A stretch of 64,000 nucleotides of DNA from Rhodoblastus acidophilus (GCF_900187365.1 NZ_FYDG01000002.1:580662-644661); one strand, 5' to 3'. Shown: positions 8,920 through 18,870, counted from the stretch's first letter. Notes: generated from the sequence alone by a model not told the origin. Numbers and translations are program-made.

Positions 8920-10161
8920 TCACTCGTCAAATCCCGCGATGGCGCGGGCGAAATCGCGGGCGGCGAAAGGCTCCAAATCGTCGGCCTGTTCGCCCACGCC
9001 GATGAAATGCACGGGCAGGCGGAATTTTTCGGCGATGGCGACGAGAATGCCGCCGCGCGCGGTGCCGTCGAGCTTGGTCATCACCAGACCGGTGACGCCG
9101 GCGACCTTGCCAAAAATATCGACCTGATTCAAGGCGTTCTGGCCGACGGTGGCGTCGAGCACCAGCAGCACGGCATGGGGCGCGTCCGGATCGACCTTGC
9201 CCATGACGCGCACGATCTTGTCCAGCTCCGCCATGAGTTCGGTGCGGTTTTGCAGCCGCCCCGCCGTGTCCATCAGGACGATGTCGATGTTCTGCTCCTG
9301 CGCCTGCTTGATGGCGTCGAAGGCCAGACCGGCGGCGTCGGCGCCGGGCGCGCGGGCGATCACCGGCACGTTCTGACGCTCGCCCCAGACCTTGAGCTGT
9401 TCAATCGCGGCGGCGCGAAACGTGTCGCCGGCGGCGAGCATCAACGTCTTGCCTTCCTCCTTGAATTTCTTGGCCAGCTTGCCGATCGTCGTGGTCTTGC
9501 CGGAGCCGTTGACCCCGACCACCAGAATGACGAACGGCTTGTGGCTGGCGTCGATCTCCAGCGGCTGCGCGACGGGGTCGAGCACGCGCTCGACCTCCTC
9601 GGCCAGAATGGCGCGGACTTCCTCCGGCTCGATCTGCTTGTCGTAGCGGCCCTTGCCGACGACGCTGGCGATGCGCGAGGCGACGCTGACGCCCAGATCC
9701 GCGCGCACCAGCACGTCCTCCAAGTCCTCCAGCGTGTCGGCCGACAATTTCCGCTTGGTGAAAATGTCGGCGATGCCCTGGGTGATCGACGAGGACGACC
9801 GCGCCAGGCCGTCGCGCAGGCGGCGCCACCAGCTCTTCTTCATTTCCGGCGGCGACGACGGCCCGCCCGGCGACGGGGGAATTTCGAGCGGCGGCTGGCT
9901 CGGCTGCGGGTCGATCGCCGGCGGCATTTCCGGCGGCTCGGGCGTCGCGGGTTCGGGCGTCGGCGCGGGAATGGGCTGCGGCTCGGGCGTCGGCCCCGGC
10001 GGGACCGGCGCCGGCGTCGGCTGCTCGGGCTTCGGGGCGGGCGAAGGTTCGGGCGAGGGGTCCGGCGCGGGCGCCAGCGAAGGCTCGGGCGTGGGGGCCG
10101 CCTTCGACTTCACGCCGAACATGCGTTCCATGAAAGTGGAGCTTTTTTTCACTTCGCTCAT
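8920..10161 (-). CDS. ftsY: Signal recognition particle receptor FtsY
   Basis: GTPase that docks SRP-ribosome complexes at the inner membrane. The C-terminal NG domain (about residue 110 on) shows GVNGSGKTTTIGKLA (G1), DTAGRLQNRTELM (G3) and TKLDGTARGG (G4). The region between about residues 22 and 105 is extremely rich in Pro, Glu and Ala (PTPEPSLAPAPDPSPEP-like units). It replaces the usual acidic A domain and is followed by KKSWWRRLRDGL, a likely membrane-binding amphipathic helix. It is cotranscribed with yciB. ATG start. Confidence 0.96.
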   Translation of the reverse strand: MSEVKKSSTFMERMFGVKSKAAPTPEPSLAPAPDPSPEPSPAPKPEQPTPAPVPPGPTPEPQPIPAPTPEPATPEPPEMPPAIDPQPSQPPLEIPPSPGGPSSPPEMKKSWWRRLRDGLARSSSSITQGIADIFTKRKLSADTLEDLEDVLVRADLGVSVASRIASVVGKGRYDKQIEPEEVRAILAEEVERVLDPVAQPLEIDASHKPFVILVVGVNGSGKTTTIGKLAKKFKEEGKTLMLAAGDTFRAAAIEQLKVWGERQNVPVIARAPGADAAGLAFDAIKQAQEQNIDIVLMDTAGRLQNRTELMAELDKIVRVMGKVDPDAPHAVLLVLDATVGQNALNQVDIFGKVAGVTGLVMTKLDGTARGGILVAIAEKFRLPVHFIGVGEQADDLEPFAARDFARAIAGFDE

Positions 10162-10253
10162 GCGCGCCTCCGAGGCCCTTCTCAGCGTAAGGACGATCTG
10201 CGATAAGCGGGCATGATCGCCCGCGCAATCCCTAAACGCCGAATCTTCGCCAA

Positions 10254-11006
10254 ATGACGCAGGATGAAATATGCGCCCGCCTGCTTTATCGCGACGGCCT
10301 GATCCTGGTGGTGGACAAGCCCGCGGGCTTGCCGGTGCATCGCGGCCCCAAGGGCGGCGAGGCGTTCGAGGATTCCTTCAAGCATCTTCGCTTCGGCCTG
10401 CCGCGCGATCCTGCTTTGGGGCATCGTCTCGACAAGGACACGTCGGGCTGCCTGGTGCTGGGGCGCCACCGCAAGGCGCTGGAAAAGCTGATGAAGCTGT
10501 TCAAGCAGGGGCGGATTTCCAAAACCTACTGGGCGCTCGTGCGCGGCGGGCCGCGCGAGAACGAGGGGTTGATCGATCTGCCGCTCGGCCGTCTCGACGC
10601 CACCAGGGGCTGGTGGATGAAGGTGGACCCGCAGGGCCAGCCGGCGCAGACGCGCTGGCGGGTGTTGGGGCGCGGCGGCGATCTGTGCTGGCTGGAGCTG
10701 AAGCCGCTGACCGGCCGCACTCACCAATTGCGCGTGCATTGCGCCGAATTGGGCTTCGCCATTTTCGGCGATCCGATCTACGGCCCCGGCGCGGCGCCGG
10801 ACGAACGCCTGCATCTGCACGCGCGCGCCATTTCCATTCCCTTGGCCAACGCCAAGCCGCCAGTCGAGGTCGAGGCCTGCGCGCCGGACCATATGAAAAC
10901 CCTGCTCGCGGCCTGCGGCTGGACCCCGGCGCTCGACGCGGCGGTCTTGGCCGCGCGCAAGGCGCGGGAGGCGGCGCAGCTGGCGAGGGCCGAAACCGAA
11001 GCCTGA
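10254..11006 (+). CDS. RluA-family 23S rRNA/tRNA pseudouridine synthase
   Basis: Isomerises uridine to pseudouridine in structured RNA. The 250-aa protein has the catalytic HRLDKDTSG motif with Asp60, the VVDKPAGLPVHRG start of the fold and the GRTHQLRVH motif. There is no N-terminal S4 domain, so it resembles the short RluA-type enzymes; the exact target base cannot be told. A C-terminal Ala/Arg-rich helix (about 225-250) extends past the fold. It starts with ATG about 90 bp from the divergent ftsY start. Confidence 0.9.
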   Translation: MTQDEICARLLYRDGLILVVDKPAGLPVHRGPKGGEAFEDSFKHLRFGLPRDPALGHRLDKDTSGCLVLGRHRKALEKLMKLFKQGRISKTYWALVRGGPRENEGLIDLPLGRLDATRGWWMKVDPQGQPAQTRWRVLGRGGDLCWLELKPLTGRTHQLRVHCAELGFAIFGDPIYGPGAAPDERLHLHARAISIPLANAKPPVEVEACAPDHMKTLLAACGWTPALDAAVLAARKAREAAQLARAETEA

Positions 11007-11137
11007 TTTCGGCATTGGACGGATGACCGGCGCCGCGATCTGGCGCATAGTCGGGATCATCCATGGGTTTGGGGCGGAAACGCCCAAGTCTCGATTGACG
11101 GGTTTGACATGGGCAGGACTTTAATAATGGGCAGGGC

Positions 11138-12208
11138 ATGGGCACGACACCGTCATCGCTGAGCGCAAGACTGTCCTTTTCCTTCGTCGTCGTTTTCGCC
11201 ACAGTCGCCTTCGCCTGGCTGCTGCTGCCGTTCTATGGCGCGATCCTGTGGGCGGCCATTCTCGCCATTGTGGTGGACGCCGCCAACAAGCGGTTCGTCG
11301 CGATGTTGAACGGCCGGAAGACCGCCGCCGCCGCGCTGTCCGTGCTGACCTGCGTCTGCATCATCGTGCTGCCGGCCGCGCTGGTTTTCGCCTCGCTGAC
11401 GCGGGAAGCGACGGCGCTCTATGTCGCCACCCGCGACCGCGAATTCGATCCGGCGAAAACGCTCGACCAGATCTGGTCGGCGATTCCCGCCTCGCTGCGC
11501 GATTTCGTCGCCAACAACAGTTTCATCGACATCGGCGACTTCAAGGCGAGCATCAACGCGCTGGTCGGGCAATTGAGCCAGTCCGTCGCCACCGGCGCGC
11601 TCAGCGTCGGCCAGGGCACGGCCATGCTGCTCGTCAATATCCTGCTGATGCTCTATCTGCTGTTCTTCTTCGTCCGCGACGGCGCCAGTCTCATCGAGAC
11701 GATCAAGAAGGCCAGCCCGTTCGAGAGCCGCCACACCGAACATTTCTTCGGGCGGTTTTCCGCCGTGGCGAAATCGACGGTGATGGGCAGCATCATCGTC
11801 GCGGTCGTGCAGGGCGCGATCAGCGGCGTGATGTTCTGGGTGGTCGGCATTCCCTCGGTGCTGATCTGGTCGGCGCTGATGACGCTGCTGTCGCTGCTGC
11901 CGGCCATCGGCGCCGCGCTGATCTGGGCGCCGGCGGCGATCTATCTCGTCGCGACGGGCGCCGCCGCCAAAGGCCTGATCCTCGCCGTGACGCTCGGAAT
12001 CGCCAATACGGCGGTGGACAATTTTTTGCGCCCGCTGCTGGTGGGCAAGGGCATTCGCCTGCCCGATTATGTCGTGCTGGTCGCGACCATCGGCGGGTTG
12101 GCGTCGTTCGGGGTCAACGGGCTGGTGATCGGCCCGTTGATCGCGACCATGTTCTTCTCGGCCTGGTCGCTGTTCAGCGACGACCCCGGATGGGCGACGC
12201 AAAAGTGA
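11138..12208 (+). CDS. AI-2E family transporter (PerM/TqsA-type membrane protein)
   Basis: A 356-aa polytopic membrane protein of the AI-2E transporter family, whose members export diverse small molecules. Paired hydrophobic helices open the protein (FVVVFATVAFAWLLLPFYGAI), a central soluble part spans about residues 75-150, and a further cluster of helices includes the family region around GIPSVLIWSALMTLLSLLPAIGAALIWAP. The ending FFSAWSLFSDD is typical. Substrate unknown. ATG start preceded by AGGG. Next downstream is asd, 80 bp away. Confidence 0.88.
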   Translation: MGTTPSSLSARLSFSFVVVFATVAFAWLLLPFYGAILWAAILAIVVDAANKRFVAMLNGRKTAAAALSVLTCVCIIVLPAALVFASLTREATALYVATRDREFDPAKTLDQIWSAIPASLRDFVANNSFIDIGDFKASINALVGQLSQSVATGALSVGQGTAMLLVNILLMLYLLFFFVRDGASLIETIKKASPFESRHTEHFFGRFSAVAKSTVMGSIIVAVVQGAISGVMFWVVGIPSVLIWSALMTLLSLLPAIGAALIWAPAAIYLVATGAAAKGLILAVTLGIANTAVDNFLRPLLVGKGIRLPDYVVLVATIGGLASFGVNGLVIGPLIATMFFSAWSLFSDDPGWATQK

Positions 12209-12288
12209 GGCCGGGCGGCGGGTCACAAGGCGCATTGCCCTTGATCGCCCAATGCTGTAGGCAATCGGCCTGAAATTCGGAGTGGATC

Positions 12289-13323
12289 ATGGGTTACAAG
12301 GTCGCTGTCGTCGGCGCCACGGGCAATGTGGGCCGCGAAATGCTGGATATTCTGGCCGAACGCCAGTTCCCGGCGGATGAAGTGGTGGCGCTCGCCTCCT
12401 CGCGCTCCATCGGCACGGAAGTCTCCTATGGCGACAAAACCCTGAAGTGCAAGCATCTCGACACTTATGACTTCTCCGATGTGGACATCGCCCTGATGTC
12501 GGCGGGCGGCGACGTCTCCAAGGCCTGGTCGCCGAAGATCGGCGCGCAGAAGTGCGTCGTGATCGACAATTCCTCGGCCTGGCGCTACGACGCCGACGTG
12601 CCGCTGGTCGTGCCGGAAGTCAACGCCGACGCGCTCAAGGATTTCGGGCGCAAGAACATCATCGCCAATCCCAACTGCTCCACGGCGCAGCTGGTGGTGG
12701 CGCTCAAGCCGCTGCATGACGCGTTTATCGTCAAGCGCGTGGTGGTCTCGACCTACCAGTCGGTGTCCGGCGCCGGCAAGGACGCCATGGACGAACTGTT
12801 CGCCCAGACCCGCGCGGTGTTCGTGTCCGATCAGGTCGAGAGCAAGAAATTCCCCAAGCGCATCGCCTTCAACCTCATTCCGCAGATCGACGTCTTCATG
12901 GAGGACGGCTTCACCAAGGAAGAGTGGAAGATGATGGCCGAGACCAAGAAGATTCTCGACCCCAAGATCAAGCTCACCGCCACCTGCGTGCGCGTGCCCG
13001 TGTTCATCTCCCATTCGGAATCGGTGAACGTCGAATTCGAGAAGCCGGTAACGGCGGACGAGGCGCGCAATATCCTGCGCGAGGCGCCGGGCGTACTGGT
13101 GATCGACAAGCGCGAGACCGGCGGCTACATCACCCCGCATGAAGCGGCGGGCGAGGACGCCACCTATATTTCGCGCATCCGCGAGGACGCGACCGTGGAG
13201 AACGGCCTCGCCTTCTGGTGCGTGTCGGACAATCTGCGCAAGGGCGCGGCCCTCAACGCGGTGCAGATCGCCGAGGCGCTGATCAACCGAAAGCTGCTCA
13301 CGCCAAAGAAAAAGGCGGCCTGA
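12289..13323 (+). CDS. asd: Aspartate-semialdehyde dehydrogenase
   Basis: Reduces L-aspartyl phosphate to aspartate semialdehyde with NADPH, feeding lysine/diaminopimelate, threonine and methionine synthesis. The 344-aa length is normal. The N-terminal nucleotide-binding motif is VGATGNVGREML; the catalytic cysteine is Cys130 in NPNCSTAQ. The active-site region RVPVFISHSESVNVEFE follows the usual pattern. ATG start preceded by GGAG. A strong terminator directly follows. Confidence 0.97.
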   Translation: MGYKVAVVGATGNVGREMLDILAERQFPADEVVALASSRSIGTEVSYGDKTLKCKHLDTYDFSDVDIALMSAGGDVSKAWSPKIGAQKCVVIDNSSAWRYDADVPLVVPEVNADALKDFGRKNIIANPNCSTAQLVVALKPLHDAFIVKRVVVSTYQSVSGAGKDAMDELFAQTRAVFVSDQVESKKFPKRIAFNLIPQIDVFMEDGFTKEEWKMMAETKKILDPKIKLTATCVRVPVFISHSESVNVEFEKPVTADEARNILREAPGVLVIDKRETGGYITPHEAAGEDATYISRIREDATVENGLAFWCVSDNLRKGAALNAVQIAEALINRKLLTPKKKAA

Positions 13324-13334
13324 GCAGTCAAACG

Positions 13335-13360
13335 AACCGGCGCCGCAAGCGCCGGTTTTT
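13335..13360 (+). terminator. Intrinsic terminator of asd
   Basis: A perfect 9-bp stem (AACCGGCGC/GCGCCGGTT) with a 5-base loop ends in five T residues, 12 bases past the asd stop. Confidence 0.9.
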
Positions 13361-13374
13361 CGTTGGGAGGCAGA

Positions 13375-13923
13375 ATGGAGCCGAAAGTCGACACCATTAA
13401 TGAAATCAGACTGCCGGAGGGCTTGCGGCCCTTCAACAACGCCGTGCTGGACGCCATGTCCTGGCTCAACGGCGTCGCCCATCTCGTGCTGGGCCTGGCG
13501 CTCGGCGCCGCGGTTCTCCTGTTCACTTGGCTGTTCATCCAGGACATCATGACGGCGCTGGGGGCGGACAATCTCGCCCAGGGCTTCCTGCACGGCCTCG
13601 GCACGTTGATGCTGCTGTGGACGGTCTCGGCGCTGATCACCGCCGAAATCCGCTACATGCGCGGCCACCAGCTGACGGTGGACACGTTCGTCGAGGTCGC
13701 CATCGTGGTGCTGGTGCGCAAGCTCATCACCATGCCCGTGCAATCGACCCTGCCGAGCCCGCAGGAATTCCTGCTCTGGGTCGCGGCGGCGCTCTTGCTC
13801 GGCCTGATGTATCTCGTCGTCCGCTACGCCCAGACGATCAGCGTCGACGAACCGGCCGCCCAGCCGCCCGCCGCCTCACTCGCCGAGCGTGGGGGCCTTG
13901 GCGACCGCCGATCCGGCCGTTAA
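13375..13923 (+). CDS. PsiE-like (phosphate-starvation-inducible E family) membrane protein
   Basis: A 182-aa membrane protein with about four hydrophobic helices. The middle section (EIRYMRGHQLTVDTFVEVAIVVLVRKLI) resembles the conserved core of the PsiE family, so this is the most likely assignment; function is unknown. Start chosen at the ATG with GGGAGG seven to eight bases upstream; an earlier in-frame start at 13363 would consume that site. The last 48 bp overlap the 3' end of the convergent gene. Confidence 0.7.
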   Translation: MEPKVDTINEIRLPEGLRPFNNAVLDAMSWLNGVAHLVLGLALGAAVLLFTWLFIQDIMTALGADNLAQGFLHGLGTLMLLWTVSALITAEIRYMRGHQLTVDTFVEVAIVVLVRKLITMPVQSTLPSPQEFLLWVAAALLLGLMYLVVRYAQTISVDEPAAQPPAASLAERGGLGDRRSGR

Positions 13924-14685
13924 CGCCTCGTTTCGCCTCCGCGACGCGCGGGCGTCCGGCCGTTTCTGCGCGATGCGCTGCGCGGGCGCATAGCCGACAT
14001 CGGCCACCGCTTTCACCAGGGTCAGGCGGCCGTCGGCGCCGCCGAGGTCCATGCGCGCAAATTCGGCGTATTTGAACCGGATCGGCATGGTGCAGACCGG
14101 CCGCGCGGCTTTCGTGGCCGTGTCGCATTCGCGCTCGATCGTCGCGCGCGCCGACGCCGGCTCGACCTCCGTCAGCTCCACCCGGAAATGCCCGGACGAA
14201 CACTGGAACCGGTGCAGGTCGGCGTAGAAGCAGCGGGCGCGCGTCTCGACGATCTTGCCGATCCATTTATGCGTTTCGGCGCGCAGGTCGGCGCCGGACA
14301 ACCGCACCACGCCGCCGCGCTGCGCCAGCAGATCGAACTTGACCTTGTCGCCGCTCTCGGGCGGCGCCGGCTGGGCGTCGTCGGGCGGCACGGTCATGAA
14401 CGCCACCACGCCCAGATCGGTCCTGTTGGCGATCATGCCGACCCCGCCCTCGAACGGGCCGTTCCTGAACACGGTCGCCGATTGAATCGCCGCCAGCGGC
14501 GGCAAGACGCCGCAGCCGGCGATCAGGTCGGAGGACCCGACGAACGCCTCCACCAGCAAAGCCTTGAGATCGTCGATCGACGCGCAATACAGGCCGCCCT
14601 TGGAGCCGACGATGAAATCCGAGGCGGACCCGGCGGCGACCGATAGCGCCCAAAAAAACATGAAAAAGAAAATACGGCGCAACAT
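13876..14685 (-). CDS. Hypothetical exported protein
   Basis: I do not recognise the family. The 269-aa product begins with a clear signal peptide (MLRRIFFFMFFWALSVAAGSAS) and contains several Cys residues, as expected for an exported protein with disulfides. A central region (GDKVKFDLLAQRGGVVRLSGADLRAE) has mixed beta/alpha character. The tail is basic and low in complexity. It overlaps the PsiE-like gene tail to tail by 48 bp. The extent of the C-terminus looks unusual but no frameshift is evident. Confidence 0.7.
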   Translation of the reverse strand: MLRRIFFFMFFWALSVAAGSASDFIVGSKGGLYCASIDDLKALLVEAFVGSSDLIAGCGVLPPLAAIQSATVFRNGPFEGGVGMIANRTDLGVVAFMTVPPDDAQPAPPESGDKVKFDLLAQRGGVVRLSGADLRAETHKWIGKIVETRARCFYADLHRFQCSSGHFRVELTEVEPASARATIERECDTATKAARPVCTMPIRFKYAEFARMDLGGADGRLTLVKAVADVGYAPAQRIAQKRPDARASRRRNEALTAGSAVAKAPTLGE

Positions 14686-14754
14686 GGGCCAAATCCCGAC
14701 GGCTGCCGCAACGTAACCCTAAGCTTGGCCGTGGTCATGCGGAAATCTGCGGGC

Positions 14755-14790
14755 GCCGCATGAATTCACAAAAAATTCATGCGGCCTTTT
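14755..14790 (+). other. 12-bp perfect hairpin with short T-run
   Basis: GCCGCATGAATT and AATTCATGCGGC pair perfectly across a 7-base loop (14767-14773), with four T residues on the plus-strand side. No plus-strand gene ends nearby, so it may instead terminate minus-strand transcripts coming from 14927, belong to a small RNA, or act as an operator for the hypothetical gene starting at 14685. Confidence 0.45.
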
Positions 14791-14926
14791 GCAGAACGGC
14801 GCCATTGCAGGCCTGATGCGATGCAGTTGAACGCGGGGCCGGCCCGGCGCCTAACCATGGCCTCGCCGTCGCAGAACCGGCGCATACTTGCCTGACATTT
14901 GTTTTTTAAGGGTTTTTTAACCAATC

Positions 14927-16024
14927 TCACCGCAGCAGCGCGACAACATGCGCCGCGATCGCCAGCGAGGACGTCAAGCCCGGGCTTTCGATGCCAAAAA
15001 GGTTGATCAGGCCGGGAACGCCATGAATGTTCGGCCCGTCGATGCGGAAATCCGCCGACGGCTGGTCCGGTCCAGCGATTTTCGGCCGTATTCCGCAATA
15101 GGACGGGGTGAGCGCGCCTTTCGCCCCCGGCCAGTAGCGGCGAATCGCGGCGCCAAAAAGCTCGGCGCGGGCGGGATCGACCGCGTAGTCGATGGTCTCC
15201 ACCCATTCGACGTCCGGGCCGAATCGCGCCTGCCCGCCGACGTCGAAGGTGAGATGCAAGCCGACGCCATGGGGCGTGGGCATGGGATAGATCAGCCGCG
15301 AGAACGGGGCGCGGCCCGGCAGGGTGAAATAATTGCCCTTGGCGTAGCGGGTTTCCGGGATATGGCTGGGGTCCAGCCCCGCAATGGCCTGTGCGACGCG
15401 GGAGGCCGACAGGCCTGCGCAATTGACCAGCAGGCCGGTTTTCAACCGCATCGGCTCCGCGCCGCCAGCCTCGACCTCGACGCCGTCATCATCGATCCGG
15501 GCGGAGACGAACGGGGTCTTGAGCGCGAACGACGCGCCCGCCGCCTCGGCGTCGCCGCGCAAAGCAAGAAAATAGGCGGCGCTGTCGAAAATGCCGGTGG
15601 ACGGCGACAGGATCGCGCCGACGCAGGCCACGGCCGGCTCCAGCGCCCCCGCCTCCTCCGCCGAGATCAGTTTTAAATCGTCCACGCCATTGGCGGCGCC
15701 TTTGTCCGCAAGCGCGCGCAGGCCGGGCATTTCGCTCTCGTCGGCGGCGACCACCAGCTTGCCGCATTTTTTGTGCGTGACGCCGTGCGCGGCGCAATAA
15801 TCGTAAAGCGCGTGGCGCCCGGCGACGCATAGACGGGCTTTCAGGCTGCCGGTCGGATAATACAGGCCGGCGTGGATCACCTCGCTGTTGCGCGAGGACG
15901 TTTCCGAGCCGATGCGGTCGGCCGCCTCCAGCACGACCACGCTGCGCCCGGTGAGGGCCAACGCGCGGGCGACGGCGAGGCCGATGACGCCGGCCCCGAC
16001 CACGAGGGCGTCGACATCAGTCAT
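14927..16024 (-). CDS. FAD-dependent oxidoreductase, LhgO-like (L-2-hydroxyglutarate oxidase family)
   Basis: A 365-aa DAO-type flavoenzyme. The FAD-binding [14 protein letters not shown] motif is at the N-terminus, followed by the [27 protein letters not shown] segment characteristic of L-2-hydroxyglutarate dehydrogenase/oxidase relatives. YAKGNYF and the C-terminal [14 protein letters not shown] region also match that family. It likely oxidises a 2-hydroxyacid to a 2-oxoacid. Its 5' end overlaps the 3' end of the downstream-coordinate enoyl-CoA hydratase by 8 bp, so it is the last gene of the minus-strand valine operon. The role in that pathway is not obvious. Confidence 0.85.
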   Translation of the reverse strand: MTDVDALVVGAGVIGLAVARALALTGRSVVVLEAADRIGSETSSRNSEVIHAGLYYPTGSLKARLCVAGRHALYDYCAAHGVTHKKCGKLVVAADESEMPGLRALADKGAANGVDDLKLISAEEAGALEPAVACVGAILSPSTGIFDSAAYFLALRGDAEAAGASFALKTPFVSARIDDDGVEVEAGGAEPMRLKTGLLVNCAGLSASRVAQAIAGLDPSHIPETRYAKGNYFTLPGRAPFSRLIYPMPTPHGVGLHLTFDVGGQARFGPDVEWVETIDYAVDPARAELFGAAIRRYWPGAKGALTPSYCGIRPKIAGPDQPSADFRIDGPNIHGVPGLINLFGIESPGLTSSLAIAAHVVALLR

Positions 16025-16790
16025 GGCTGAACTGCGCCGGGCGCTTTTCCACGAAAGCCGCCATGCCCTCCTTCTGGTCGTTCATCGCGAAAGTCGCCTG
16101 GAACAGCCGGCGCTCGAACCGCACGCCCTGCGCAAGGCCGGTTTCGAAGGCGACATTGACCGCCTCCTTGTTCATGCGGGTCGAGGGCAGCGACATCGCG
16201 GCGATGGTTTTCGCGGCCTCCAGCGCCTCGTCCATCAGGCGGTCCGGCGCCACCACCCGCGAGACGAGGCCGGAGCGTTCGGCCTCGGCGGCGTCCATCA
16301 TGCGTCCCGTCAGCACCATATCCATGGCCTTGGCCTTGCCCACGGCGCGGGTCAGGCGCTGCGAGCCGCCGATTCCCGGCATCACGCCCAGCTTGATCTC
16401 GGGCTGGCCGAATTTGGCGGTGTCAGCGGCGATGATGAAATCGCAGATCATCGCCAGTTCGCAGCCGCCGCCGAGCGCATAGCCGGAGACGGCGGCGATG
16501 ATCGGTTTTCGCACGGCGCCGAGCAAATCCCAGAGGTGAAACCAGTCGAGCCTGTGCGCGTCCATATACGACAGGCCGGTCATTTCCTTGATGTCGGCGC
16601 CCGCCGCGAACGCCTTGGCGGAGCCGGTCACGACCATGCAGCCGACGCTCTCGTCCGCGTCCAGTTCGCGCGCGGCGTCGGTGAGGTCGCGGGCCATTTG
16701 CACGTTGAGCGCATTGAGCTGCTTGGGACGGTTGAGCGTGATCACGGCGACGCGGTCGCGGCGCTCGACCAGAATGGTTTCGTAACTCAC
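16017..16790 (-). CDS. Enoyl-CoA hydratase (valine/fatty acid catabolism)
   Basis: Crotonase-fold enzyme of 257 aa that hydrates 2-enoyl-CoA; in this operon the likely substrate is methacrylyl-CoA from valine. Visible are [11 protein letters not shown], the oxyanion-hole segment [10 protein letters not shown], and [16 protein letters not shown] with the catalytic-Glu region [18 protein letters not shown]. It lies one base from the 3-hydroxyisobutyrate dehydrogenase gene. Length is normal. Confidence 0.93.
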   Translation of the reverse strand: MSYETILVERRDRVAVITLNRPKQLNALNVQMARDLTDAARELDADESVGCMVVTGSAKAFAAGADIKEMTGLSYMDAHRLDWFHLWDLLGAVRKPIIAAVSGYALGGGCELAMICDFIIAADTAKFGQPEIKLGVMPGIGGSQRLTRAVGKAKAMDMVLTGRMMDAAEAERSGLVSRVVAPDRLMDEALEAAKTIAAMSLPSTRMNKEAVNVAFETGLAQGVRFERRLFQATFAMNDQKEGMAAFVEKRPAQFSHD

Positions 16791-16791
16791 T

Positions 16792-17685
16792 TCACCCCTC
16801 CGCCCCCCTCAGGAATTCGATGATACCTGAAAAATCTTTTTCCGCGCCTCCGCCATTGGCGAAGGCGGCGAAAATTTCCGCCGCGCGGCGGCCGAGCGGC
16901 GTGGAGGCGCCCGACCCTTGCGCCGCCGCCTGCGACAGATTGAGATCCTTCAGCATGAGCGCGGTCGCGAAGCCGGGCGCGTAATCGCGGTTGGCGGGGC
17001 TGGCCGGCACCGGGCCGGGCACCGGGCAATAGCTGGTGAGCGACCAGCATTGGCCCGAGGCCGTGGAGGCCACGTCGAACAGGGCCTGATGGCTGAGGCC
17101 GAGCTTCTCCCCCAAAACAAAGGCTTCGGACACCGCGATCATCGAGACGCCGAGGATCATGTTGTTGCAGATTTTCGCGGCCTGCCCGGCGCCGGGGCCG
17201 CCGCAATGCACGATTTTCTTGCCCATGGCTTCGAGGATCGGTCGCGCCAGCGCCACGGCGTCGTCGGCGCCGCCGACCATAAAAGTGAGGGTCGCGGCGG
17301 TCGCGCCGCCGACCCCGCCAGACACTGGGGCGTCCACCGATTTCAGCCCCCGTTTCGCGGCGAGGTCATGCGCTGCGCGGGCGCTGTCCATATCCACGGT
17401 CGAGCAGTCGATCAGCAGCGCGCCTTTTCTGGCGCTGCGCAGCAGGCCGTCGTCGCCGTCGAGGGCGGCGAGCAAATGCTTGCCCGCCGGCAGCATGGTC
17501 ACGATCACATCGGCTTGCTCTGCGGCGGCCGCCCCGCTCGGCGCGGGCTCCACCCCGCCCTCGCGCGCCTTGTCCAGCGCGGCGGCCGAAAAATCGAAGC
17601 CGAGCACGCGTTTGTCCGCCTTGGCCAGATTCACGGCCATCGGCCCGCCCATATTGCCAAGGCCGATAAAAGCGATGGTGGTCAT
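16792..17685 (-). CDS. mmsB: 3-hydroxyisobutyrate dehydrogenase
   Basis: Oxidises 3-hydroxyisobutyrate to methylmalonate semialdehyde with NAD+. The 297-aa protein has the N-terminal [16 protein letters not shown]ossmann motif, the substrate-binding [11 protein letters not shown] segment and the catalytic-Lys helix [12 protein letters not shown]. It is flanked by isobutyryl-CoA dehydrogenase (10 bp upstream) and enoyl-CoA hydratase, matching consecutive steps of valine degradation. Confidence 0.95.
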   Translation of the reverse strand: MTTIAFIGLGNMGGPMAVNLAKADKRVLGFDFSAAALDKAREGGVEPAPSGAAAAEQADVIVTMLPAGKHLLAALDGDDGLLRSARKGALLIDCSTVDMDSARAAHDLAAKRGLKSVDAPVSGGVGGATAATLTFMVGGADDAVALARPILEAMGKKIVHCGGPGAGQAAKICNNMILGVSMIAVSEAFVLGEKLGLSHQALFDVASTASGQCWSLTSYCPVPGPVPASPANRDYAPGFATALMLKDLNLSQAAAQGSGASTPLGRRAAEIFAAFANGGGAEKDFSGIIEFLRGAEG

Positions 17686-17695
17686 GTCTCCTCCC

Positions 17696-18847
17696 TCATT
17701 TTTGTTCGATCAGACGGCGGGCGACGATCAGCCGCATGATTTCGTTGGACCCTTCGAGAATCTGGTGCACGCGCAGGTCGCGCACGATTTTTTCGACGCC
17801 GTAATCGGCGAGATAGCCGTAGCCGCCGTGCAATTGCAGCGCGTCATTGGCGACGGCGAATCCGGCGTCGGTGACGAATTTCTTCGCCATGGCGCAGAGC
17901 TGGGTCGCATCCGGCGTCTTGGCGTCGAGCGCGCTGGCGGCGCGCCACAGAAAGGTGCGGGCCGCCTCAAGGTCAATCGCCATATCGGCCAGACGGAATT
18001 GCAGCGCCTGGAAATCGTTCAGCTTTTTGCCGAACGCCTGACGCTCGCCCATATAGGCCAAGGTCTTGTCGAGCGCCGCCGCCGCCCCGCCGAGCGAGCA
18101 GGCGGCGATGTTGAGCCGGCCGCCGTCGAGCCCGGCCATGGCGATCTTAAAACCCTGGCCTTCCTCGCCGAGGCGGTTGGCGGCGGGAATGCGGCAGTCG
18201 TCGCAGATCACCTGCCGCGTCGGCTGGGCGTTCCAGCCCATTTTCCGCTCGTTAGCGCCGAAACTCAGGCCGGGCGCGTCCTTCTCCACCACAAAGGCGG
18301 TCATTCCGCGCGCGCCGTCGTCCGAGGTGCGGGCCATCACGATATAGACGTCGGAAGCGCCGGCGCCGGAGATGAACTGTTTGACGCCGTTGAGGACATA
18401 AAAATCGCCGTCGCGGCGCGCCTTCATCTTGATGGCGGCGGCGTCGGAGCCGGCCGAAGGTTCGGTCAGGCAATAGGAGGCCAGCAGGTCCATGCAGGTC
18501 AGGCCCGGCCCCCATTTGCCGCGCTGGGCCGCGTCGCCGAAGCGGTCGATCATCCAGGTCGCCATATTGTGGATCGAGAGATAGGCGGCCACGGCCGGAC
18601 AGCCGCCCGCCAAAGCCTCGAAGATCAGGACGGCGTCGAGCCGCGTCAGGCCGGAGCCGCCGATGTCCTCGCCGGTGTAAATGCCGCCCATCCCCAGGGC
18701 GGCGGCTTCGCGCAGCACATCCACGGGGAAATGCTTGCGCTCGTCCCAGTCGAGCGCGTGCGGCGCGATTTTTTCCCGGGCGAAGGTTTGCGCCATGTCG
18801 GCGATGGCGCGGTGGTCGTCGTTGAGGGCAAAGAATTGGGACAACAT
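17696..18847 (-). CDS. Acyl-CoA dehydrogenase, probably isobutyryl-CoA dehydrogenase
   Basis: FAD enzyme of 383 aa that forms methacrylyl-CoA from isobutyryl-CoA. Features include YCLTEPSAGSDAAAIKMKA, the SGAGASDVYIVMART stretch, and QLHGGYGYLADYGVEKIVRDLRVHQILEGSNEIMR at the C-terminus. The start is the ATG at 18847 (MLSQFFALNDDHRAI), giving normal length. A longer open frame upstream reads through the palindromic repeat and is not coding. It is the first gene of the minus-strand valine operon; substrate is inferred from neighbours. Confidence 0.92.
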   Translation of the reverse strand: MLSQFFALNDDHRAIADMAQTFAREKIAPHALDWDERKHFPVDVLREAAALGMGGIYTGEDIGGSGLTRLDAVLIFEALAGGCPAVAAYLSIHNMATWMIDRFGDAAQRGKWGPGLTCMDLLASYCLTEPSAGSDAAAIKMKARRDGDFYVLNGVKQFISGAGASDVYIVMARTSDDGARGMTAFVVEKDAPGLSFGANERKMGWNAQPTRQVICDDCRIPAANRLGEEGQGFKIAMAGLDGGRLNIAACSLGGAAAALDKTLAYMGERQAFGKKLNDFQALQFRLADMAIDLEAARTFLWRAASALDAKTPDATQLCAMAKKFVTDAGFAVANDALQLHGGYGYLADYGVEKIVRDLRVHQILEGSNEIMRLIVARRLIEQK

Positions 18848-18870
18848 GATCTTTCGTGACGGCGCTGGCT

